A DNA stretch of 58,489 bases from Planctomycetaceae bacterium (GCA_021732845.1 JAKFUF010000048.1:1-58489); one strand, 5' to 3'. Shown: positions 27,611 through 36,851, numbered from the stretch's first letter. The notes: generated by a model from the letters alone, not told the origin. A program made the numbers and translations.

Positions 27611-27798
27611 CCGACAAAAGTCGGGCGTCTCAGTTTCATGGAATTTCAAATTTCACAGTAAAATGTCTTTTGGCGACACTCAATTGGCGCGGCGAGAGTT
27701 ATGTCCTGCACCGCGGAGATGACACTGACAGTTCGACGCAACTCAACAGACTGTGAAATTTAAAATTCCATCGAATTCAGCGAATGAACTTTTGTCGG
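27611..27798. repeat. Structured repeat with nested inverted ends (MITE-like)
   Basis: The outer ends are CCGACAAAAGT at 27611-27621 and ACTTTTGTCGG at 27788-27798. Inner 21-nt arms at 27639-27659 and 27750-27770 are complementary with one mismatch (TGGAATTTCAAATTTCACAG and its partner). The enclosed core of about 90 bp resembles, in opposite orientation, the core of the element at 43826-43962. There is no open frame. It lies between the CYTH gene and the 144-residue protein gene. Confidence 0.75.
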
Positions 27799-27811
27799 CT
27801 ATGAAATCTGA

Positions 27812-28246
27812 CTAAACGCCCTCCGGATCCCACATCAAGCTGCGTGTCACGGCATCCAGTGCGGCACCGTTTTCTTCCAGTTCCTTGTCGTGCAGTTGAT
27901 AGACGACGGCCGCGGTAAAGTCTTCGGTCTCGAAGACCCGGATGCGGGCGACATTGAGCAGTTCGTGGCACACAAAATCCAGGTCCCGCGCCAGCGTGGG
28001 AAAGGCAGCCACGGCGGCGCTGGACTCGTACAGATCCAGTTCTTCATATTCTTCGCGATAGGCGTTGATCGCCCCCTCCAGCATTTCTTCCGGATCGGGG
28101 CTGTCGAAGTCGATGTAGAGTGTCCAGAAGGCCGTGGCGGGGCTGGACACGGTCACGGAAAACCGGCCTGGCTCACGAGACTCTTCCACCTCCCAGTCGG
28201 CGGGATAGCTGAACTTCAGGCCATAAGCCGAAAACGTCTGATCCAT
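27812..28246 (-). CDS. Hypothetical protein
   Basis: 144 residues, acidic, no signal peptide or membrane segment. It starts YGLKFSYPADWEVEESREPGRFSVTVSS, which recalls the N-terminal strand pattern of PsbP/DcrB-like small proteins (a 'y-ppdW' motif). Later there is TLYIDFDSPDPEEMLEGAI and DLDFVCHELLNVARIRVFE. The PsbP/DcrB link is only suggestive. It sits 47 bp after the preceding minus-strand gene, probably in one transcript. Confidence 0.7.
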   Translation of the reverse strand: MDQTFSAYGLKFSYPADWEVEESREPGRFSVTVSSPATAFWTLYIDFDSPDPEEMLEGAINAYREEYEELDLYESSAAVAAFPTLARDLDFVCHELLNVARIRVFETEDFTAAVVYQLHDKELEENGAALDAVTRSLMWDPEGV

Positions 28247-28293
28247 GCTCTGTCTCGCTGCTCCCGCCGGCGCTCCCGGCGATGGTCACTGGT

Positions 28294-28782
28294 TCAGTTG
28301 GTGTCAGGATTGGCGGACGGCTCGGCGGTCGCTGGTGTCTCAACGCCTGACTCTTCGGCTGGGAGGTCCTCCCCGGATGCGCCTTCCACCACGGCGGAGG
28401 CACGGGGCCGGGAAGTACGCGCAGCCCGCGACTCTCTCAACGCGGCCTGAGCCGCCTTTCTGCGGGCCTGCCGTTCGGGATCGACGGCGTTCGCCGCCTT
28501 GCGCGCCGCCTTCTTGGCGGCGGCCTCCCGCGCGTACTCTTCGATCGACAGCACTTTGTCGGGCTCGGCTTTCTCAAACCGCTTCAAATAGAGTTGCTCG
28601 AGGAATTGTGGCAGTGGGATTTTCCAGGGCTCGTCGGGGTTGCTGGTCATCTTCCCCAAGTTCCGCGGATTGAGTCCGAGTTCCCGGGCCATCTGAACGT
28701 GGGCGTGTGACAGGCGGTGCTGATCGCGGGCTTCGATCCATGCCCGCAGGTTCTCGGGGATGCGGACGTTCAACTTTTTCAT
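28294..28782 (-). CDS. Conserved hypothetical protein with HTH-like N-terminus
   Basis: 162 residues. The N-terminal half (NVRIPENLRAWIEARDQHRLS, HAHVQMARELGLNPRNLGKM) reads like a small helix-turn-helix, with QMARELGLNPRNLG as the likely recognition segment. The middle (QFLEQLYLKRFEKAEPD) is helical. The C-terminal half is low-complexity Ala/Arg/Glu-rich (REAAAKKAARKAANAV) and probably disordered. It could be a DNA- or RNA-associated protein. I cannot name a family. Confidence 0.7.
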   Translation of the reverse strand: MKKLNVRIPENLRAWIEARDQHRLSHAHVQMARELGLNPRNLGKMTSNPDEPWKIPLPQFLEQLYLKRFEKAEPDKVLSIEEYAREAAAKKAARKAANAVDPERQARRKAAQAALRESRAARTSRPRASAVVEGASGEDLPAEESGVETPATAEPSANPDTN

Positions 28783-29022
28783 GATTCAACCAGACAATGC
28801 ATTTGCGACGACCAACCTCCAGAATAGCGGACCGGGGCGGAAAACGCAGTCGCGAAGTGAAAGCGGCGGATCATGATTTTTGATTTTCGATTGATCGCCC
28901 GCAGGTGAACCTTCGTTGAGGGTGCCAGTTCAACTGGGTTGAATGCCGACCTCGGTCGGCGTAGAAACTACACCAACTTTCAGTCCGAAACGACGCGGCC
29001 CCTTCTCCACCGGAGTCTCCCA

Positions 29023-30198
29023 GTGCCGTCCCCCGCCCCCGGCGACAGTGCTTCAACCACGGACCGCAAGTTTCCCTGCCCCAGTTGCGGCGCGAAGTTG
29101 GACTTCGACCCCACCCGTCGGGCACTCGCGTGCCCCTATTGCGGTACCGCTCAGCCCATCGTTGAGGCGGAAGGCGAAGTTCGTGAGCGGGACTGGGATG
29201 AATATTGGCGAAACGCCGAAGCCGCCGAGGCCACCATCGCCGGACGTTCATCGGAAGTGCAGTGCCGGGCCTGTGCGGCCGTTGTCCTGCTGGAGGACAA
29301 GCTCGTCACCGACAAATGCCCGTATTGCGGAGACGACCTGGAGAACAAGCCGGTTTCTGCCCATTCGATGATCGTTCCCGAAGGGATCCTGCCGTTCAAG
29401 GTCGACCAGAAAAAAGCCGTGGCTGCATTCCGGGCCTGGGTGGAAAGCCGTTGGTTCGCCCCCAGCGACCTCAAAAAGATGGCCAACCTGGGGCAGCTTA
29501 ACGGGATTTATGTCCCGTATTGGACGTTCGACTCCCAGACCGCCACGCACTACACCGGCGAGCGCGGCGACAACTATCAGGAGACGGAAACCTACACCGA
29601 GATGGAGACGACGACCAGCACCGATGCCCAGGGGCAGACGACTACGTCGACGCGCCCCGTCACCAAGACCCGCACGGTGACCAAGACCCGCTGGAGCCAC
29701 GCCCGGGGCTATGTCGAACACCCCTTCGATGACGTGCTCATCTGTGCCTCGAAAAGCATTCCCGTCGGATTGATCCAACAGCTGGAACCGTGGGACCTGC
29801 CCAGCCTCGAGCCGTTCCAGGCACCGTTCCTCGCCGGGTTTCAAACGGAACGCTATTCCATCGGCCTGAAGGAGGGGTTTGAGAAGGCGCGGGCGATCAT
29901 GGACGGACACATCCGCGTGCTCTGCTGCCAAGACATTGGCGGCGACCATCAGCGGCTGCACAGCGTCAACACCGACCATCACCAGATCTCGTTCAAGCAC
30001 AATCTGCATCCCGTGTGGTACGCGCCCTACCGCTACCGCGAAAAGGTCTACCAGATCGCAGTGAATGCCCGCACGGGTGAAGTTGTCGGCACCAGGCCGT
30101 ACAGCTACTGGAAGCCGTTCCTCATCGTCCTCGCGGTGTTGGGAACGATCGGGGCCATTGCCGGAATCGCCGCGCTGGTGGGAGCGGTGATGAAGTAG
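29023..30198 (+). CDS. Zinc-ribbon protein with C-terminal membrane anchor
   Basis: 391 residues from the GTG at 29023, with GGAG about 9 nt upstream; a TTG at 28939 would add 28 poorly conserved-looking residues. Two zinc ribbons are clear: FPCPSCGAKLDF ... ACPYCGTAQ and VQCRACAAVV ... DKCPYCGDDL. A TFIIB-like domain is possible, but the rest is unlike TFIIB. A Thr/Glu-rich stretch (ETETYTEMETTTSTDAQG) follows, then GYVEHPFDDVLICASKSIP and a final hydrophobic helix (PFLIVLAVLGTIGAIAGIAALVG). The layout suits an inner-membrane protein with a large cytosolic part. Role unknown. Confidence 0.8.
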   Translation: MPSPAPGDSASTTDRKFPCPSCGAKLDFDPTRRALACPYCGTAQPIVEAEGEVRERDWDEYWRNAEAAEATIAGRSSEVQCRACAAVVLLEDKLVTDKCPYCGDDLENKPVSAHSMIVPEGILPFKVDQKKAVAAFRAWVESRWFAPSDLKKMANLGQLNGIYVPYWTFDSQTATHYTGERGDNYQETETYTEMETTTSTDAQGQTTTSTRPVTKTRTVTKTRWSHARGYVEHPFDDVLICASKSIPVGLIQQLEPWDLPSLEPFQAPFLAGFQTERYSIGLKEGFEKARAIMDGHIRVLCCQDIGGDHQRLHSVNTDHHQISFKHNLHPVWYAPYRYREKVYQIAVNARTGEVVGTRPYSYWKPFLIVLAVLGTIGAIAGIAALVGAVMK

Positions 30199-30250
30199 GG
30201 ACAGAGCGGAGACCGGCATTCGCCAGGCAGAGCCCGCCGCGCGACGCTGC

Positions 30251-30288
30251 GGGAGGGCTCCAGCTCTGCTGAGCCGCGGTGAACGGTG
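30251..30288 (+). repeat. Dispersed repeat, copy 1
   Basis: GGGAGGGCTCCAGCT then, after CTGCT, GAGCCGCGGTGAACGGTG. The same two blocks occur at 58244-58276 without the 5-nt CTGCT. Both copies are intergenic. Confidence 0.65.
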
Positions 30289-30308
30289 CATCCTGCTTCC
30301 CACAATTC

Positions 30309-30342
30309 TAGCGGCACGGCGCAAGCCGTCCGGTGACTGATT
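30309..30342 (+). repeat. 34-bp dispersed repeat, copy 1
   Basis: It matches 45847-45880 at 32 of 34 positions. It contains the CGGC-GCAA-GCCG mini-hairpin. The gap 30199-30603 otherwise holds no gene. Confidence 0.65.
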
Positions 30343-30603
30343 TCGGTGGATCAGCGGTCGCGCTGCGCCACCATTCTTCGAGTTGCGTAGAATCCAACCG
30401 GTCTGCCCCCGTGGAAACCAAGGAAGCTCCGACGAGGGAAATCGCCAAGGTGGGTTGAAACCGGTTGAAACCCACGCTACGGGGCACGAACGGTCTCATT
30501 TCGACGCGGAACCGCAGAATCGCGCGCTCATTTCAGGCGCGTGAGCGCCTCTAACAGGATGACGCAGTTGATGTTGTCCAGTCTTTGAGGAAAGCGTGCC
30601 GCG

Positions 30604-31122
30604 GTGGAACGATCCGATGCGGAGCTTGTGTTGGCGGCATCCCGGGGTGACCTGGAATGTTTCGGCCAGTTGTTCCAACGGCATTACCGTATGGCCGTTG
30701 GCATCGCTCACTGCCGGTTGTCCGACGGACACCTGGCGGAAGATGCCGCGCAGGAGGCGTTTGTCATCGCCTGCCGGACCTTGTCCACCCTCAGGCAGCC
30801 AGACCGTTTTCCCCATTGGTTGGGCACCATCACGCGTCGCACAGCATCGCGGTTGGCAGTAAGTCAGCCGAAAGATGTGCCACTGTCCGAGAATCAGGAA
30901 CCGACCAGCGATGTGGCGGCAGCGGTGCTGCACCAACAGGTTCACGAAGCGCTGGAGCAACTGGACGAGACCTCGCGCGAGATCGTTCTGCTGCATTACT
31001 TCAGCGGCCTCAGTTACGAGGCGATCGCCGAAGTGATCGACCTCTCGAAGCCGGCGATTCATGGTCGTCTGCAACGAGCCCGGAACAGACTCGCCGAAGT
31101 CCTCGCCCCCAACCCCACATGA
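30604..31122 (+). CDS. ECF-type RNA polymerase sigma factor
   Basis: 172 residues from a GTG. Region 2 is SDAELVLAASRGDLECFGQLFQRHYRMAVGIAHCRL with DGHLAEDAAQEAFVIACRTL (the DAQE-like motif). Region 4 is LEQLDETSREIVLLHYFSGLSYEAIAEVIDLSKPAIHGRLQRARNRL (given in order, but continuous). It lacks region 3, as ECF factors do. The stop overlaps the start of the next gene by 4 bp (ATGA), the usual arrangement with a membrane regulator. Confidence 0.93.
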   Translation: MERSDAELVLAASRGDLECFGQLFQRHYRMAVGIAHCRLSDGHLAEDAAQEAFVIACRTLSTLRQPDRFPHWLGTITRRTASRLAVSQPKDVPLSENQEPTSDVAAAVLHQQVHEALEQLDETSREIVLLHYFSGLSYEAIAEVIDLSKPAIHGRLQRARNRLAEVLAPNPT

Positions 31123-32483
31123 GCAAAACCATGACCGTTCAAACCACTGATCAGCACTGGGAAGATCAATTCAAAGCCGCCTTGGGCACAGCACCCGAGC
31201 CAGACTTCAAAGCCTGGTGTGCCCAAAACGCCGACGCCGTCGCACAACTGACGAATCCCTCTTCCACGCCGGTGGCTCTTCCTGTTCCACCAAAGCGCAG
31301 GACGTTGACCGTGCTGTCGCGCTGGGTCGTCGCTTCGCTGCTGATTGCCGGCGGAGCACTGTGGCTCAGCACCAGCGAGTCATTCAGTTCCCGAGCCTTT
31401 GCCGACACGATTCCCGGTATCGATGGTGTCCAGTCCATGACCTGGACCAACACCTATTACATTCGCTACACGAGCCAAGACGGGCAGCGAACGTGGGTCG
31501 AGCCCGAACGTCGGTTGCACGCCTATCGGCATCCTGGACGGTATCGTGAGACACTTCTCAACAGGCAGGGTGAACCAATCGCGATCCACATCACGGACAC
31601 CCGTGCCGGCCGCATGCTGACGCTGGACCTGAAGGCGAAGAAGGCGGTGCTGAAGCTGCCCACCTCCCATCGCGGCGAACGCCCGCCGTTTGCCTGGGTG
31701 GGTGACGAGATTCGCGAACGCAAGAACGGCGATTCATTGCGTGTCAAAGCGCTGTCCGTGGCGGGCCGCACGATGCTCGACAAGACCGAGGCGAATGTCG
31801 TGCGGGCCATGCTGCAATCGACCAGCGACCTGTCGGTCTACCGTCAGGATCTGTTGTTTGACGTCACCTCGAAGCGTCTGCTCGGCATCTGGCAACCGAT
31901 CCCGAATGAACCCAAGCTGGAATTCGAAACGGTCATCGAACCGGGGAAAACCGTGGAGAAGGACTGGTCCATCATCCAGCCGATCGCCTCGCTGACCCAT
32001 GAGATGGTTCTCGACCCCATGCTCGCCGCGACGGAGTTCAGCCTCGACCCTCCCGAGGGCTACACCTTGGAGAAGCAAGCCCAGCCAACCGTGACCGAAG
32101 AGGAGATGCTGGCTTTTTTGGGAGCTGCCGCCAGGTTCAATGACAGCCAGTTCCCAGACTCCCCCTTCGATGCCATCGATCGGGACAAGTTCAACGCCGC
32201 CTCCAAGAAGGAGCCAGCATCGGCCGAACTGAAAGCGCTGACTGAGATCCGCGACAAGATCCTGATGCGGGAAATCTTCCGGTCTCCTGTGTCGCAGTTT
32301 GTGGATGACCAAACGGTGGCAGGATCGTTTCACTATGTCGGTTCGGGGGTGAAGGTCGGCCAGGCAGAACGCATCGTCGGCTGGTATCGGCTTCGCAATT
32401 CCAAACAACTCCGGGCATTCTTCGGAGACTTGTCGGTGCGGGATGTCACAGAGAAGGAACTTCCGTTGGATGTGGCGAAGTAA
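31119..32483 (+). CDS. Membrane protein coupled to ECF sigma factor, LolA-like domain
   Basis: 454 residues. A short cytosolic N-terminus (MSKTMTVQTTDQHWEDQFKAAL) precedes one membrane helix at about residues 66-82 (WVVASLLIAGGALWLS). Outside, IDGVQSMTWTNTYYIRYTSQ, RRLHAYRHPGRYRETLL and GRMLTLDLKAKKAVLKL resemble the LolA/MucB-like lipoprotein-sensing fold. Position suggests an anti-sigma factor, but I see no canonical zinc-binding HxxxCxxC anti-sigma domain, so inhibition of the sigma factor is inferred. Strong hairpin downstream. Confidence 0.75.
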   Translation: MSKTMTVQTTDQHWEDQFKAALGTAPEPDFKAWCAQNADAVAQLTNPSSTPVALPVPPKRRTLTVLSRWVVASLLIAGGALWLSTSESFSSRAFADTIPGIDGVQSMTWTNTYYIRYTSQDGQRTWVEPERRLHAYRHPGRYRETLLNRQGEPIAIHITDTRAGRMLTLDLKAKKAVLKLPTSHRGERPPFAWVGDEIRERKNGDSLRVKALSVAGRTMLDKTEANVVRAMLQSTSDLSVYRQDLLFDVTSKRLLGIWQPIPNEPKLEFETVIEPGKTVEKDWSIIQPIASLTHEMVLDPMLAATEFSLDPPEGYTLEKQAQPTVTEEEMLAFLGAAARFNDSQFPDSPFDAIDRDKFNAASKKEPASAELKALTEIRDKILMREIFRSPVSQFVDDQTVAGSFHYVGSGVKVGQAERIVGWYRLRNSKQLRAFFGDLSVRDVTEKELPLDVAK

Positions 32484-32535
32484 CCGGTTGATGGAAGGAA
32501 GCCGGTCGCGGGACGCACGTCGAACGCTCGCGAGT

Positions 32536-32577
32536 TTGAGCCACGCCATGGGGAGAAGCTCCCTGGGCGTGGCTCAA
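32536..32577. terminator. Strong stem-loop after ECF operon
   Basis: TTGAGCCACGCC pairs with GGCGTGGCTCAA, and the loop contains a second pairing (GGGAG / CTCCC). It lies 53 nt after the stop of the sigma-linked gene. No T-run follows, so factor-independent termination is uncertain. Confidence 0.5.
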
Positions 32578-32845
32578 TTCGTTCTGGACGTTCACCGCGC
32601 CTCCCCGCCGGGCTCGTCTCGGTGGGGTCATGGGTGGTGATCGGGAACGACATGGGGCTTCACCCGGACCCCAACACCCCTGGGTGGCAGGCGCAACGGT
32701 TCCAAGGCCCGAAATCCGGATTTGTCTTTTGTGCAACACAGCGGACGTGATATTCTCCATCCAGCACCAAATGCGGAGGCTGACCCGATTTCAGAAAGCG
32801 TGAGAAGAGCCACAGGCTGAATTCCATCGCACCCATCGAGTGGAA

Positions 32846-34282
32846 ATGGACCAGAGACCGTTCACACGCCGATCGTGGCTCCAGTTCGGCGGGCTCGCCA
32901 GCCTGCTGGGTTTGCAGTCCCTCGCAAAGGCTCACGGCGCGGCGGACGGGTCGGATGCGGCTGGAAGGCCGGGGTTTGGGCGGGCAAAATCGGTCATCCT
33001 GGTGTATACGAGCGGCGGGCAAAGCCAGCTCGAAACGTGGGATCCCAAGCCACTGGCGCCGCGGGAAATTCGCGGGGCCTTCGATTCGATTCCCACAGCC
33101 GTGCCGGGAACGATCATCAATGAGCATCTGCCCCGGCTGGCAACGCTCACCGACCGCTTGGCGATCATCCGCAGTGTCTCCCATGACGATCTCGACCATG
33201 GCTCCGCCGCCTACCTGGCGTTGACCGGCCGATTCCATCCCATCAAGACCTCCAATCCGCCGGTCAGCCCCGACGACTTCCCCACCTATGGCTCGGTACT
33301 TCGCCGTGTGCGGCCTGCCAGTCGTCACCACAGCCAACTGCCGTACGATGCCGTGCATGTGAATGGTCCGGCGCTGGTGCCCGAGTTGATCGGCCCCGGT
33401 CAGGATGCCGGCTTTCTTGGGCGGGATTTCAATCCGCTGTTGCTGGGGGATGTGCATTCGGCTCCGGTCGCGGTGCCCTGCCTCGACCAGCAGGCCGACC
33501 TCCCCGCGCGGCGCCTGGCCGCGCGCCGCGGCCTTCGCGAAACACTGCAGCTTTCTGCCGAAGCCACGGCCGAAGCGAGTGTGAAGCTGAGCCGCACCGA
33601 GCGCAATCTGGAAACGGCCTATCAGCAGGCGTATGACTTGCTGGCCTCGCCCCGCAGCCGGCAGGCGTTTGATTTGAGTCTTGAGCCACAGGCGGTGCGC
33701 GACCGGTACGGGCGGCATCGGGCGGGTCAGGCGTGCCTCATGGCGCGGCGGCTGGTGGAGGCCGGTGTGCCGTTCATCAACGTGATCTGGAATCACAGCA
33801 ACCGCGGTCAGGACAAGTCGAACGATCCCGAGGAGTTTGGCTGGGACACGCACAACGACATCTTTGAAACGATGCAGGGGCACCTGCTGCCGAAATTTGA
33901 TCAGAGTTTTTCGGCCCTGCTGGAAGACCTCGACGAACGCGGCCTGTTGGACGAGACGCTCGTGGTTTGCATGGGAGAATTCGGCCGGGCTCCGTTGGTG
34001 GCGCGGGAGAAGCGGTTTGCGGGCAGCACCCCGGGCCGCAAACACTGGGCGAGCGTGTATTCGATGGTGATGGCGGGTGCGGGCGTTGTGCCCGGTGCCA
34101 TTTATGGTGCGTCCGACAACATCGGCGGGCAGCCACAGGCGAACCGGGTGGTACCGGGCGACATCGCCGCCACCATGTTCTCCGCTCTGGGGATCGACTC
34201 TCAGGGTCACTTTGACGATGCCTTCGGCCGCCCCTATGCCATTTGCACGGGCAAGCCGATTGATGGCCTGTATCGGGGATGA
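32846..34282 (+). CDS. DUF1501 (sulfatase-like) protein, Tat-type signal
   Basis: 478 residues from the ATG at 32846 (a GTG two codons earlier is possible). The N-terminus RRSWLQFGGLASLLG has a twin-arginine signal, as most DUF1501 proteins do. Family landmarks: AKSVILVYTSGGQSQLETWDPKP, AIIRSVSHDDLDHGSAAYLALTG, FGWDTHNDIF and VVCMGEFGRAP. DUF1501 is alkaline-phosphatase-superfamily-like and abundant in planctomycetes, usually next to DUF1549/DUF1553 genes; none is here. Metal-ligand positions look intact, but substrate is unknown. The next gene overlaps its stop by 4 bp. Confidence 0.9.
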   Translation: MDQRPFTRRSWLQFGGLASLLGLQSLAKAHGAADGSDAAGRPGFGRAKSVILVYTSGGQSQLETWDPKPLAPREIRGAFDSIPTAVPGTIINEHLPRLATLTDRLAIIRSVSHDDLDHGSAAYLALTGRFHPIKTSNPPVSPDDFPTYGSVLRRVRPASRHHSQLPYDAVHVNGPALVPELIGPGQDAGFLGRDFNPLLLGDVHSAPVAVPCLDQQADLPARRLAARRGLRETLQLSAEATAEASVKLSRTERNLETAYQQAYDLLASPRSRQAFDLSLEPQAVRDRYGRHRAGQACLMARRLVEAGVPFINVIWNHSNRGQDKSNDPEEFGWDTHNDIFETMQGHLLPKFDQSFSALLEDLDERGLLDETLVVCMGEFGRAPLVAREKRFAGSTPGRKHWASVYSMVMAGAGVVPGAIYGASDNIGGQPQANRVVPGDIAATMFSALGIDSQGHFDDAFGRPYAICTGKPIDGLYRG

Positions 34283-35292
34283 CCATGTCCCGCGTCGGGG
34301 TCTGCCTTCTGGTGTGGCTGCTGTTTATGGCGGCGGCCGGCGTACAAACCGCCTTGGCTCAGGACCGCGTGACCATTCGTGGCGGCGCGGCGGGGCGGAT
34401 CATCGTCACCGGAACGATCGTCGATTATGTCGGCAAGAAGATCACCATCAGCGTCGGTGGCTCCGCCCGCAGTTATCCGGTCTCCGAGGTCGTGCAGATT
34501 GAGACACCGCAGCCCGCCCAGCAGATACGAGGGTTCAAGCTGCTCAACGATGGTGATTTCGACGGTGCCCAACGGGAACTCGACGCCGCGCTGAAGGCTG
34601 AGTCCCGGCTGTGGGCCAAACGCGAGATTCTCTCACAACTTGTGCAGTGCAGCCTGCGGCGGCGCGACTTTGTGACAGCCGCCACTCGCTTCAAATCGCT
34701 CTGCGACAGCGACCCCACGACGCGGCATTTCAAGCTGATCCCCCTGATCTGGACCCCGGAAAGGCTGCCCGACGCGGCGCTGCAGGAGGCCCGCTTGTGG
34801 CTCGAGGGAAGTTCCGATCTTTTGAAGCTGGTCGGCGTCAGCCTCTTGCTGGATGACCCAAAATCCGCCCGGCCCGTGGAACTGGTGCTCAAGGACCTGC
34901 TGACCCACACTGACGACCGACTGCGGAGCATGGCGAAGGCCCAGCAGTGGCGGAAGTTGATCCCCACCATCAATGAGCTGCAGTTGGAACAACTGCGGCT
35001 CTTTGTGGAGCGCCAGCCAGAAGACCTGCGGGCCGGACCGTCGTTTCTGCTCGGCCGCGCCTATCTCGTCCGCAGCGACTTCGAACTCGCGGCCACTGCA
35101 TTCTTGTGGCTGCCCTTGGTCGATCACTCCGACCACTACCTCGCCGCCCGCGCCTGCCTCGACGCCGCCGACGCCCTGGCGTCAAGCGGAAGAAAAGCCG
35201 AGTCCGTCAGCCTGCTGCAGGAGTTGAAGCAGCGCTTCGCCGACACGCCGTTTGGCGGGGAGGCGGAGGACCGGTTGAGGGAGGGGAAATAG
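34279..35292 (+). CDS. Exported TPR-like protein coupled to DUF1501
   Basis: 337 residues. A signal peptide is clear (VGVCLLVWLLFMAAAGVQTALA, ending at AQD). A small beta domain follows (RVTIRGGAAGRIIVTGTIVDYVGKKITI), then helix pairs with TPR spacing (LNDGDFDGAQRELDAALK, LGRAYLVRSDFELAATAF, YLAARACLDAADALA, GRKAESVSLLQELKQRF). Its ATG overlaps the DUF1501 stop (ATGA), so the two are co-translated and probably act together outside the cytoplasm. Confidence 0.82.
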   Translation: MTMSRVGVCLLVWLLFMAAAGVQTALAQDRVTIRGGAAGRIIVTGTIVDYVGKKITISVGGSARSYPVSEVVQIETPQPAQQIRGFKLLNDGDFDGAQRELDAALKAESRLWAKREILSQLVQCSLRRRDFVTAATRFKSLCDSDPTTRHFKLIPLIWTPERLPDAALQEARLWLEGSSDLLKLVGVSLLLDDPKSARPVELVLKDLLTHTDDRLRSMAKAQQWRKLIPTINELQLEQLRLFVERQPEDLRAGPSFLLGRAYLVRSDFELAATAFLWLPLVDHSDHYLAARACLDAADALASSGRKAESVSLLQELKQRFADTPFGGEAEDRLREGK

Positions 35293-35404
35293 GTTGCGAT
35301 GAGGTACGAATAAGGCATGTCATATTATTTAGCTCACGCAGATGACCATCCAGAAAAATGGGGCTTCAGGCATGCAACTCCATCCATGGAGAGCAGCACA
35401 GGCT

Positions 35405-36745
35405 TCAAGCTGAATGCGAGGTCTCGGGTTTGGGAAGAAGCCACACGAGAAGGGTCATCCCCAGTGCACCACAGATGGCGGATGCGACGAGGACGCCGAT
35501 CTTCGCGGCATCCAGCAGCAGGCCATTCAGGGCCAGTCCGGCGATGAACAGCGACATCGTGAAGCCGATCCCGGCCAGAACACCGGCCGCCGCGAGAACG
35601 CTCCAGGAGATGGTGTCCGGCAGTTTCGCCAGCCCGCTTTGCACCGCGAGCCAGCTCGACAGCACGATCCCGAGCGGCTTGCCGACAACCAGGCCCAGCA
35701 CGACGGCGAGCGTCACTGGATGCATCAGGGCTTCGGTCCTGATCTGCACGCCCGCATTGGCAAAGGCGAACAGCGGCATGATGACAAACCCCACCCAGGG
35801 ATGAAGCAGGGCCTCCAGCCGCTCGACGGGCGAAGTCGCCTCGCGCGTGGCGCGCTCCACGGTCCGCAGCAGCTCTTGTCGCCTGTGCATGTCGGCGGCG
35901 GGTGCTCCCTGGAGAAAATCTTCGACACTGCGGAAGAATCCCACGAGGAGCCGCTCATTGATCCAGGGCCGCACGGGGGTGATGAGCCCCAGAATCACGC
36001 CGGCAATCGTGGCATGGACGCCAGATTCGTGGAACCCAAACCAAATGAGGATGCCCAGCAGGGTGTACACGGAAACGCTGCGCACACCGAGGCCGGCCAT
36101 CAGGGTCACCACGCCGATGCCAAGCAGGCCCAGGCCCAGGGCCGCCAGATCAACTCCGCTTGTATAGCCGACGACGATCACGAGAATCGCCCCCATGTCA
36201 TCGGCAATGGCCAGCGACAGCAGCAGAATCCGCAGGCTGTGCGGCACCCGCTTTCCCAGCAGGGCCAGGCACCCAACCACGAACGCAATGTCGGTGGCCA
36301 TCGGGATGCCCCAGCCGCGGTGGCCAGGTTGACCGTACTGCAGGACGAGATAAAGCCCCGCTGGGACCGCCATCCCGCCCAGGGCGGCGGCGATGGGGAG
36401 CGCTGCCGCACGCAGGCTTTTGAGTTCGCCCAGCACCAGTTCACGCTTCAGCTCGAGGCCAATCACAAAAAAGAAGATCACCATCAGGCCATCGTTGATC
36501 CAATGCTTCAGCGAGTGCCGCATCTCGAAAGTGCCGGCGGAGAATCCAACGGTCGTCTTCCAAAACGCGAGAAAGCCCTCCGAGACCGGTGAGTTGGCAA
36601 GCGCCAGGGCCGCCACCGTGAAGGCCAGCAGCACCAGGCCGCTGGAAGACTGGATGTGCAGAAACCGGCTGATGGGTTTCAGGATTCGATCCACGGGAAC
36701 CGTTGGCAACGGCGAACCGTAGCTCTGGGAGTGCTGGTCACTCAT
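35405..36745 (-). CDS. nhaA: Na+/H+ antiporter NhaA
   Basis: 446 residues from the ATG at 36743-36745; the frame extends to 36841 but over the downstream terminator of its neighbour's region. It exchanges Na+ for H+ at the inner membrane. Typical segments: LKHWINDGLMVIFFFVIGLELKRE, GWGIPMATDIAFVVGCLALLG, and the paired Asp in LSLAIADDMGAILVI (equivalent to the ion-binding DD of E. coli NhaA). Later: GFHESGVHATIAGVILGL and WVGFVIMPLFAFANAGV. Length and helices are intact. Confidence 0.95.
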   Translation of the reverse strand: MSDQHSQSYGSPLPTVPVDRILKPISRFLHIQSSSGLVLLAFTVAALALANSPVSEGFLAFWKTTVGFSAGTFEMRHSLKHWINDGLMVIFFFVIGLELKRELVLGELKSLRAAALPIAAALGGMAVPAGLYLVLQYGQPGHRGWGIPMATDIAFVVGCLALLGKRVPHSLRILLLSLAIADDMGAILVIVVGYTSGVDLAALGLGLLGIGVVTLMAGLGVRSVSVYTLLGILIWFGFHESGVHATIAGVILGLITPVRPWINERLLVGFFRSVEDFLQGAPAADMHRRQELLRTVERATREATSPVERLEALLHPWVGFVIMPLFAFANAGVQIRTEALMHPVTLAVVLGLVVGKPLGIVLSSWLAVQSGLAKLPDTISWSVLAAAGVLAGIGFTMSLFIAGLALNGLLLDAAKIGVLVASAICGALGMTLLVWLLPKPETSHSA

Positions 36746-36817
36746 GCTGCCCCTTGCGGCTTCTGCTGGTCCGGCAGGCGAACCCACCGAGATCGTCGGC
36801 GGGGTGGCGAAAGTAAA

Positions 36818-36851
36818 AACAGCCCCCGTGGTCGTCACCACGGGGGCTGTT
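36818..36851 (-). terminator. Rho-independent terminator of sigma factor gene
   Basis: On the minus strand a perfect 15-bp stem AACAGCCCCCGTGGT / ACCACGGGGGCTGTT with a 4-nt loop is followed by TTTAC, completing a T-run with the stem end. It lies about 50 nt after the sigma gene stop. Confidence 0.9.

Noticed and set aside
32660-34210. Minus-strand open frame opposite the DUF1501 gene
   Set aside because: The plus strand encodes the recognisable DUF1501 protein with a twin-arginine signal; the antisense frame has no family features.
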